A DNA stretch of 5,194 nucleotides from an uncultured Anaerolineaceae bacterium (GTDB taxonomy: Bacteria; Chloroflexota; Anaerolineae; Anaerolineales; Anaerolineaceae): contig CALDSL010000110.1 of assembly GCA_937920255.1 (NCBI GenBank), forward strand, positions 1 through 5,194, in the 5' to 3' direction. The position numbers and the translations under genes are program-made. Below the pieces are notes generated by a model. That model saw nothing but the letters and a program-made list of their open reading frames with translations. It was not told the origin of the DNA and searched no databases. Of this stretch, positions 1-5,194 are shown one piece after another (position 1 is the first letter of the stretch; each line of letters begins with the position of its first letter).

Positions 1-5
1 AATGT

Positions 6-14
6 AAAGGAAGG
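6..14 (+). promoter_or_regulatory. Ribosome binding site of the superoxide dismutase gene
   Basis: The purine-rich stretch AAAGGAAGG lies 6 bases before the GTG at position 21 and contains good Shine-Dalgarno matches. It supports the GTG as the true start, since no ATG is in frame at a suitable distance. The gene's promoter is not in the window. Confidence 0.75.
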
Positions 15-20
15 TTAGAA

Positions 21-632
<612 letters not shown>

Positions 633-663
633 ATTGCCTCATTGAGGCCCATCAAAGCAACCA

Positions 664-699
664 TCAGGGACTGCCGTAGCGGCAGTCCCTGAATTTTTT
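664..699 (+). terminator. Rho-independent terminator of the sod gene
   Basis: A 13-bp perfect stem, TCAGGGACTGCCG (664-676) paired with 680-692, encloses a 3-base TAG loop (effectively 12 bp with a 5-base loop). It is followed at once by AA and six T residues (694-699). It lies 31 bases after the sod stop codon. The GC-rich stem with a T-run is the textbook intrinsic terminator and separates sod from the antiporter gene. Confidence 0.93.
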
Positions 700-712
700 C
701 ATGGTATCGCGT

Positions 713-741
713 TTGTGATGTCGCACAAAAAATGTAATAAT
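713..741 (+). promoter_or_regulatory. Predicted sigma70-type promoter of the antiporter gene
   Basis: TTGTGA (713-718, four of six matches to TTGACA) is separated by 17 bases from AATAAT (736-741, five of six matches to TATAAT). A TG dinucleotide at 733-734 forms an extended -10. Transcription would start near 748, leaving a leader of about 90 bases. That leader holds a short palindrome CCGTACGG (750-757) and TTTTC/GAAAA arms (782-795) that could be operator or mRNA structure. The promoter lies just after the sod terminator, which fits an independent unit. It is predicted from sequence only. Confidence 0.55.
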
Positions 742-838
742 AAAACCTACCGTACGGCACGGCAAAACCCGACGCGCGCATTTTTCACGCGAAAATACAA
801 ATTCTTGAACATTCCATACCAAAAAAGGCTTTTCGAGC

Positions 839-2839
839 ATGCATGATGTTCCCCTGTTAATCAATATAACCATTGGGCTTGTGGTTGCATTCATAGGCGG
901 CACCATCGCCCGGCGGCTGGGGCTGCCCACCATCGTGGGCTACCTGCTGGCCGGGATCGCCATTGGCCCGTTCACCCCCGGTTTTGTCGGCGATGTCGAA
1001 ACCATCCAGCAGCTGGCCGAACTGGGGGTGATTTTTCTCATGTTTGGCGTCGGGTTGCATTTTTCGTTCGGCCAGTTGTGGCGCGTGCGCGATATCGCCA
1101 TCCCCGGCGCGCTGATCCAGACCGCCTTTGCCACGCTGCTGGGCGTGCTGCTGACCCAGTTGTGGGGCTGGTCGCTGTTGGCGGGCATTGTGCTCGGCCT
1201 CTCGATCTCGGTTGCCAGCACGGTGGTGCTGCTGCGCGGGCTGATGGATAACAACCTGCTCAACACGACTCACGGGCAGGCGGCCGTGGGCTGGCTGGTA
1301 ATGGAAGACATCCTCTCCGTGCTGATCCTGGTGCTGATGCCCGCCCTGGCAACCAACGGTGGCGGATTCCAGTGGGGCAGCCTGGGGCTCACGCTGCTCA
1401 AGGCCGCGGCATTTGTGGTCATCATGTTCTTTATCGGCACGCGCGCCATCCCCTGGATTTTGGACCGCATCGCGCATACCAAGTCGCGCGAATTGTTTAT
1501 CCTGGTGGTGCTGGCCATCACCCTGGGTACGGCCATGGGCGCTTCCGAGCTGTTCGGCGTCTCGCTGGCGCTGGGGGCGTTTGTGGCCGGCGCCATCATC
1601 AGCCAGTCGCATCTCAGCCACCAGGTGGGCGCGGATGTATTCGCCTTCCGCGAGGCATTTTCGGTGCTCTTCTTTGTTTCGGTGGGGATGCTGGTCAATC
1701 CCAGCTTCCTTTGGGATAACATCGGCCAGGTGGCCGCGCTGACCAGTCTGGTGGTGATCGGTAAAGGCATCATCGTGATCACGCTGGGCCTGTTCTTCCG
1801 GCGCCCCGCGCGCACGTTTCTGATCATCGCGTTGGGGTTGAGCCAGGTGGGCGAATTTTCGTTCATCCTCGGGCAGGGCGGCCTGTCGCTGGGGCTACTG
1901 CAGCAGAACCAGTATTCGCTCATCCTGGCCGCCTCGCTGATCTCGATCACGCTCAACCCGTTCATGTACCGGCTGGAACCCGGGCTGGAGCGTCTGCTGC
2001 AGCGCATCCCTGGTTTCTGGAAGAAATTTAATTTCAGCAAGCCGCTCCCTGAATTGGACGAAAGCAAGCTGAAAAACCACGTGGTCATCGTCGGCTACGG
2101 GCGGGTGGGCAAGCACCTGGTGGACGTGCTCCAATCCCTGCTGGTGCCCATCCTTGTGATCGAAGCTGACATGGAGCGCATCGACGTCATCAACGAGCGC
2201 AAGATCGCCACCCTGTACGGCGACGCGGCCAACTCGGAAGTGCTCAGCCACGCGCACCTGGAAGCGGCGCAGGTGCTGGTGAGCACCCTGCCGGACGAAA
2301 CCCAGGCCGCGCTGGTGGTGACCGCCGCGCGCGACCTGGCTCCGGAGTTGAAGATCATCGTCCGCTCTGCCACCGAGAATGGCGTGAACGTGCTGGCAAA
2401 GCTGGGTGCGAATTACATCGTCCAACCTGAGCTGGAAGGCGGGCTGGAACTGGTGCACCATACCCTGCTGGAACTGGGCTTCCCGCTGCGCAAAGTGCAC
2501 GATTACGCCGAAGCCGTGCGCCGCGACCACTATAACATCGAGATCACCACCGACGCGGAACACCGCTCGCTGCACGACATGCTGCTGGCGATTGACATCG
2601 AAATCACGTGGATGGAAATCCACGCCGACAGCCCGTTGGTGGGCATAACCCTGGCCGACGCCAACATCCGCTCGCAGACCGGCGCTTCGGTGGTAACCAT
2701 CCTGCGCGACCGGCGCGTGATCCCCAACCCCAAGTCGAACACCGTGTTTGAAGCCGGCGACCGCCTGGGCGTGATCGGCGAAGAAGAGCAGATTCGCGCC
2801 GCCCAAGCCATGGTCGACGGGCTGCCGGAAGTGCAATAA
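839..2839 (+). CDS. ybaL: YbaL/KefB-type monovalent cation:proton antiporter (CPA2) with RCK_N and RCK_C domains
   Basis: This inner-membrane antiporter probably exchanges K+ or Na+ for H+ under control of a cytoplasmic nucleotide-binding domain. The membrane domain (about 5-380, some 12 helices) shows VGYLLAGIAIGPFTPGF (33-49), the LMFGVGLHFS segment (67-76), ASTVVLLR (126-133), a Glu156-Asp157 pair at the expected transport site, and SQVGEFSFIL (335-344), typical of Kef-like proteins. An RCK_N (TrkA-N) Rossmann domain follows (about 413-530) with the glycine motif GYGRVG (419-424), an acidic residue after strand 2 (Glu442, suggesting NAD(H)) and GDAANSEVL (461-469). An RCK_C (TrkA-C) domain spans about 565-660. 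The N-terminus closely resembles E. coli YbaL as I recall it, but that protein is about 558 residues and this one is about 100 longer, which accounts for the extra RCK_C. The ATG at 839 has a modest AAAAGG site 10 bases upstream. Family is secure; the ion and ligand are not determined. Confidence 0.93.
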   Translation: MHDVPLLINITIGLVVAFIGGTIARRLGLPTIVGYLLAGIAIGPFTPGFVGDVETIQQLAELGVIFLMFGVGLHFSFGQLWRVRDIAIPGALIQTAFATLLGVLLTQLWGWSLLAGIVLGLSISVASTVVLLRGLMDNNLLNTTHGQAAVGWLVMEDILSVLILVLMPALATNGGGFQWGSLGLTLLKAAAFVVIMFFIGTRAIPWILDRIAHTKSRELFILVVLAITLGTAMGASELFGVSLALGAFVAGAIISQSHLSHQVGADVFAFREAFSVLFFVSVGMLVNPSFLWDNIGQVAALTSLVVIGKGIIVITLGLFFRRPARTFLIIALGLSQVGEFSFILGQGGLSLGLLQQNQYSLILAASLISITLNPFMYRLEPGLERLLQRIPGFWKKFNFSKPLPELDESKLKNHVVIVGYGRVGKHLVDVLQSLLVPILVIEADMERIDVINERKIATLYGDAANSEVLSHAHLEAAQVLVSTLPDETQAALVVTAARDLAPELKIIVRSATENGVNVLAKLGANYIVQPELEGGLELVHHTLLELGFPLRKVHDYAEAVRRDHYNIEITTDAEHRSLHDMLLAIDIEITWMEIHADSPLVGITLADANIRSQTGASVVTILRDRRVIPNPKSNTVFEAGDRLGVIGEEEQIRAAQAMVDGLPEVQ

Positions 2840-2920
2840 TTGTTCAACATATGGTACGAGCCAGTCGCACCCTTTTCGGGACGCATGGCGCCCAATATGA
2901 TCCTTTCATAAGACCTAAAT

Positions 2921-2987
2921 GTAGGGGTGAAGCATTCGGTCAGGTCAATACGTATCAAGAGTCGACCATCGTCCGAATGCTTCATCC
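2921..2987. repeat. Imperfect palindromic repeat, GTAGGGG..GAAGCATTCGG type
   Basis: TGAAGCATTCGG (2928-2939) is matched perfectly by CCGAATGCTTCA (2973-2984), with a 33-base centre. As RNA the stem extends to 15 bp (2925-2939 with 2973-2987, one G-U pair). The left end continues as GTAGGGG (2921-2927), but the matching CCCCTAC is degraded on the right, where the sequence reads ATCCAGG. I recall palindromes with GTAGGGG and GAAGCATTCGG ends as dispersed intergenic repeats in Chloroflexota and cyanobacteria, so this is probably an eroded copy. A transcribed copy could also form a stabilising 3' hairpin for the antiporter mRNA. No transposase gene lies beside it. The inverted repeat itself is certain; the family assignment comes from memory. 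Confidence 0.7.
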
Positions 2988-3041
2988 AGGCGCTTTCGAT
3001 TAGACACGCGCTGACAAGCATGCTCTATGAACGAACAACTA

Positions 3042-3070
3042 CGGACGGATCTATCAAGAAGCATTATAAT
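3042..3070 (+). promoter_or_regulatory. Predicted promoter of the 227-residue membrane protein gene
   Basis: A perfect TATAAT lies at 3065-3070. Seventeen bases upstream is CGGACG (3042-3047), which keeps only the GAC core of TTGACA, so recognition would rely mostly on the -10. The start of transcription would be near 3077, giving a leader of about 50 bases before the ATG at 3129. Confidence 0.5.
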
Positions 3071-3115
3071 AACCCAGTAAATTTCTCCCACTCCCGATAA
3101 AACTTCTACATTGTC

Positions 3116-3121
3116 AAAAGG
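3116..3121 (+). promoter_or_regulatory. Ribosome binding site that decides the start at 3129
   Basis: AAAAGG ends 7 bases before the ATG at 3129, an ideal spacing. An in-frame TTG at 3111 would add six residues, but it lies upstream of this site and has no binding site of its own. The ATG is therefore preferred. Confidence 0.65.
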
Positions 3122-3128
3122 CAGCACA

Positions 3129-3812
3129 ATGAACAAGACTCCTATGAAGAAAGCCGCCCTTTATGGTATTTCATCATTGGTCATTTCGATGTTGACATAT
3201 GCAGCGCTGATACTTGTTGCACTTTATGTTCCTGAAAATCTACTCCTCCATCGTGGTCCAGATGCTGGTTCACTGGAAACATGGATGCCGCCGCATAGTG
3301 ATTTACCGGAGAAAATGGTATACATTCGTGAGAGTATGGCCGACAATCAAGACATCGCAGCAAATTATGAGAATCCGGATGAAATGGTCGCAAAATTAGA
3401 CAATACCTTCGAACGCATTGAAGGTTACTTACGCAGATATGTTTCTGCCAACCGTTGTCGAGATTATGGAGCACGGCACATTCTATTAAACATCACATCG
3501 CATCGAAGTGATGTGGGGGCTAAACGATATTTTGAATTTGTGAAAGAGAGAGATATTCAAGAAGGTTGGCAGGTACATGAAATTGCCGTCGGCGAGAATG
3601 CCTTTACAGGTCTGACAACCGAAAGCAGCCTGTGCTTGGACACCGAGACAGAGTTTGCTATGAAGTTAACCTTCATTAAACGATCTTACATGGTGACTAT
3701 CTCGATGAGTGCGCTGAAGGGAACCAACCAGCCTGAAGATATGTTGCCCATTATCCTCCGGCTAGCGCAAGGATTCGATGATCGGCTGCCATCCGCAGCC
3801 GCTAACCCCTAA
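3129..3812 (+). CDS. Hypothetical membrane-anchored protein with a predicted extracytoplasmic domain
   Basis: I do not recognise this family. The 227-residue product begins with a short basic segment (MNKTPMKK) and one strongly hydrophobic stretch (about 12-34). That is best read as an uncleaved signal anchor with N-terminus in, because no clear cleavage or lipobox site is visible. The remainder (about 35-227) is soluble: a charged, helix-prone part (55-105), then an apparently strand-rich part (110-195) with the only two cysteines (Cys110 and Cys169, possible disulfide), and a C-terminal amphipathic helix (about 203-220) ending in GFDDRLP. The layout resembles small extracytoplasmic domains of bacterial surface or sensor proteins, but no function can be assigned. 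It has its own promoter and ribosome binding site and converges on the minus-strand gene with a 16-base gap. Its composition is clearly more AT-rich than the antiporter gene upstream. Confidence 0.8.
   Translation: MNKTPMKKAALYGISSLVISMLTYAALILVALYVPENLLLHRGPDAGSLETWMPPHSDLPEKMVYIRESMADNQDIAANYENPDEMVAKLDNTFERIEGYLRRYVSANRCRDYGARHILLNITSHRSDVGAKRYFEFVKERDIQEGWQVHEIAVGENAFTGLTTESSLCLDTETEFAMKLTFIKRSYMVTISMSALKGTNQPEDMLPIILRLAQGFDDRLPSAAANP
3783..3801. other. GC-rich hairpin at the end of the 227-residue protein gene
   Basis: CGGCTGC (3783-3789) and GCAGCCG (3795-3801) form a perfect 7-bp stem with a 5-base loop. It lies within the last codons of the plus-strand gene and about 28 bases beyond the stop of the minus-strand gene. 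Neither strand has a T-run after it, so it is not a standard intrinsic terminator. It could still help end or protect the minus-strand transcript, or be chance in alanine/proline codons. Confidence 0.35.
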
Positions 3813-3828
3813 TAAAACGTAGAACCTC

Positions 3829-5130
3829 CTATAACTTTTCGATGCTCGGATGAAAATTATGCTTCAAGGCCGAACGGTGTCCGCTAATCCATAGCCATAA
3901 AATGTATATCAATCCGAAGAACGCAAACAGATAGGAAGTAGACATTGTGCTACGATCACTGATGGCGGTTGCAAATGCTTCTGCGATCGTAAGAGCTGAA
4001 ATTGGGAACCCTTGTCGTAAGAATAGAAGCAAAACGAACAGACACTGGCCAAGGGTTGTGGAGAAAAACGCAAAAAACATTGTCGCCACCACGGATGACA
4101 GGCTTGTCTTCGTTCCAACTTTTTGAAAAACCCCAACAATCAAAAACAATACCACGAAAGTGGAAATCAGTCCTGCACCCATTAAAATCCCCAATGCCGC
4201 CCATAAGACAGCGCCAAGTAGGGCAACCCCAAAACCAGCTAATAAACCAGGCAAAAGGTTTTGTGGAGCCTGCTGATATGCTTGTTCAGATGCCTGTAAT
4301 CGGTCGGGCAACTGCGAGATACAATCTTGGCACCAATAATACGGAACGCCATTGAGTAAAAACCATTCCGGGAGTTCGCCCGAGGTACGTTTGCATTGAT
4401 CATTCTCACAAACACCATCTGGAATGGGCCGTGTATGCATCGAAACAGCCTGAAAGAAGGCCTGTATACGATTGGAAATTTCGAAGGCGGTTTCTTCAGG
4501 TTTAATGGCCAAGTAGATATATGTATAGGTGTCAGCAAAGCCAAGATCATCTTTGAACTTTTTCAAACCCTGCTGGGCTGCCTTAATACCCTGATTAGAG
4601 CGAATGCGGTCGACTTGCTCCGGTGACTCGTACGGCGCATGGCGCACAAGCACGACCCAAACCTGGCGTTGTGTTCTAGAATGCATCCCTTTTTGGATCT
4701 GTACCATGTATCCGCTGCGCAGCCCGATTATATAGTGACGGTAATCCCATATTGTGCCGGCTCTGCTCTTGTACGACAGCCCAAGATAACGGCTTAATTC
4801 CTGCCAGATGGGAAGATCGTGAAAGAATTTATTCTTTAGCAGGTCGGCTGTTGAGATGCCCTTTTTCTTTTGTTCATCAGAAGGCACGGGACTGCCTTCG
4901 AACAATAAATAATACTGAAAGGTCATACCGTTTGTGAAGATAACTACTTCAACCTGGCTGTCATCTACGGGAAACAAATGCCGGGAGCCACCATCGATAA
5001 GTTGTTTTCCCTTCGCCACGACATTCTGGTCAACTGTAATTTCTCGTTTTCCACTGAAGTGACCGTGTTCGAGCCGAATGGCGTGCTGTTTTCCTGCTTT
5101 GGATACAATGCTCCAGGTAGTTGTGGGCAT
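3829..5130 (-). CDS. FAIM-like N-terminal domain, zinc-ribbon-like element and C-terminal membrane domain; function unknown
   Basis: The 433-residue product has four parts. Residues 1-80 read like the N-terminal half of animal FAIM1: a leading Trp6, His15, then E21-H-G-x-x-S-G-K-R29-x-x-x-V-D34, followed by strand-like segments ending in FQYYLLFEG (71-79). Residues about 95-236 look alpha/beta, with hydrophobic strands at 155-163 and 202-209 and an amphipathic helix at 217-230. Cys241-x4-Cys246 and Cys267-x2-Cys270 could bind zinc. About four membrane helices follow (292-314, 316-336, 346-371, 397-417), and a short basic tail ends the protein. No signal peptide is visible, so the N-terminal 290 residues are probably cytoplasmic. 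The start is the ATG at 5130, preceded at 7 bases by AAAGGA; an in-frame ATG at 5187 would add 19 residues but has no binding site. No enzymatic motif is seen and no function is assigned. The architecture is clear; the FAIM relation rests on motif comparison by eye. Confidence 0.85.
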   Translation of the reverse strand: MPTTTWSIVSKAGKQHAIRLEHGHFSGKREITVDQNVVAKGKQLIDGGSRHLFPVDDSQVEVVIFTNGMTFQYYLLFEGSPVPSDEQKKKGISTADLLKNKFFHDLPIWQELSRYLGLSYKSRAGTIWDYRHYIIGLRSGYMVQIQKGMHSRTQRQVWVVLVRHAPYESPEQVDRIRSNQGIKAAQQGLKKFKDDLGFADTYTYIYLAIKPEETAFEISNRIQAFFQAVSMHTRPIPDGVCENDQCKRTSGELPEWFLLNGVPYYWCQDCISQLPDRLQASEQAYQQAPQNLLPGLLAGFGVALLGAVLWAALGILMGAGLISTFVVLFLIVGVFQKVGTKTSLSSVVATMFFAFFSTTLGQCLFVLLLFLRQGFPISALTIAEAFATAISDRSTMSTSYLFAFFGLIYILWLWISGHRSALKHNFHPSIEKL

Positions 5131-5137
5131 GAAGGAT

Positions 5138-5143
5138 TCCTTT
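5138..5143 (-). promoter_or_regulatory. Ribosome binding site that decides the start at 5130
   Basis: On the minus strand AAAGGA lies 7 bases before the ATG at 5130. The alternative in-frame ATG at 5187 is preceded by TAAATAG with no purine-rich site, so the shorter protein is preferred. The FAIM-like domain also begins only 6 residues after the chosen start. Confidence 0.7.
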
Positions 5144-5159
5144 GGAGAGGGTTTTTCGT

Positions 5160-5187
5160 ATTTTAAGAGTCGCAGGTGGGGGATCAT
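5160..5187 (-). promoter_or_regulatory. Possible promoter of the minus-strand gene
   Basis: On the minus strand TAAAAT (5165-5160) matches TATAAT at five of six positions. The best -35 candidate is ATGATC (5187-5182) with a 16-base spacer and only three matches. Transcription would start near 5153, giving a leader of about 20 bases, which fits the start at 5130. The weak -35 makes this tentative, and the window ends just beyond it. Confidence 0.3.
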
Positions 5188-5194
5188 CTATTTA

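Noticed and set aside
857..1621. Long open frames on the opposite strand within the antiporter gene (also 1270-2088 and 1895-2836)
   Set aside because: They lie fully antisense to a clear CPA2 antiporter. Their products are rich in His, Gln, Arg and Asp with no domain pattern, as expected for shadows of a GC-rich gene.
2878..2893. Hairpin GGG-A-CGC ATG GCG-CCC as terminator of the antiporter gene
   Set aside because: The stem is only 6 bp with a bulge, and it is followed by AATATGATCC rather than a T-run. No convincing intrinsic terminator is seen after this gene.
2915..2990. Integron attC site or CRISPR repeat as explanation of the palindrome
   Set aside because: There is no GTTRRRY/RYYYAAC core pair and no repeated units with spacers. 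Only one inverted pair is present.
2530..3021. Minus-strand open frames covering the intergenic region (2530-3021 and 2945-3136)
   Set aside because: One begins antisense to the antiporter gene and both run through the palindromic repeat. I see neither a ribosome binding site nor a recognisable domain.
3111..3128. TTG at 3111 as start of the 227-residue protein
   Set aside because: The AAAAGG ribosome binding site lies downstream of this TTG and at ideal spacing for the ATG at 3129.
4002..4355. Plus-strand open frames within the FAIM-like gene (4002-4355, 4396-4626, 4752-4937, 4978-5166)
   Set aside because: Short, without ribosome binding sites, and antisense to a coherent multi-domain protein.
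5131..5187. ATG at 5187 on the minus strand as start of the FAIM-like protein
   Set aside because: It has no ribosome binding site. The 19 extra residues overlap a possible promoter and add no domain, whereas the ATG at 5130 has AAAGGA at 7 bases.

Overview
The window looks like a piece of a free-living bacterial chromosome, moderately GC-rich. My best guess is a Chloroflexota (Anaerolineae-type) bacterium. The guess rests on the general look of the proteins and on a GTAGGGG...GAAGCATTCGG palindromic repeat that I recall from filamentous Chloroflexota and cyanobacteria. It is an inference, not a demonstrated assignment.

Left part (1-2839, GC-rich, roughly 60% or more in sampled stretches): two plus-strand genes, each apparently its own transcription unit. 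The first (21-632, GTG start) is a complete cytoplasmic superoxide dismutase with all four metal ligands and the second-sphere pattern of manganese enzymes (sodA type). A strong intrinsic terminator (664-699) closes it. A separate extended -10 promoter (713-741) then drives a 666-residue YbaL/KefB-type cation:proton antiporter (839-2839), with a membrane exchanger domain followed by RCK_N (NAD-binding) and RCK_C domains. Both genes fit stress defence, oxidative and ionic/electrophile respectively, but the terminator separates them.

Boundary (2840-3128): no credible gene. It contains a 15-bp-stem inverted repeat (about 2921-2987) that looks like a degenerate copy of a dispersed palindromic repeat, then a promoter with a perfect TATAAT (-10 at 3065-3070). 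Base composition drops to the mid-40s % GC in sampled stretches from here to the end.

Right part (3129-5130): two convergent genes only 16 bases apart, neither a family I can name. The plus-strand gene (3129-3812) encodes a 227-residue protein with one N-terminal membrane segment and a soluble domain predicted outside the membrane. The minus-strand gene (5130-3829) encodes a 433-residue protein with an unusual architecture. Its first ~80 residues closely resemble the N-terminal half of FAIM (Fas apoptotic inhibitory molecule), including the EHGxxSGKRxxxVD signature. A ~150-residue alpha/beta region follows, then a C-x4-C...C-x2-C zinc-ribbon-like element and about four membrane segments. A FAIM-like domain on a bacterial membrane protein is the most interesting thing in the window.
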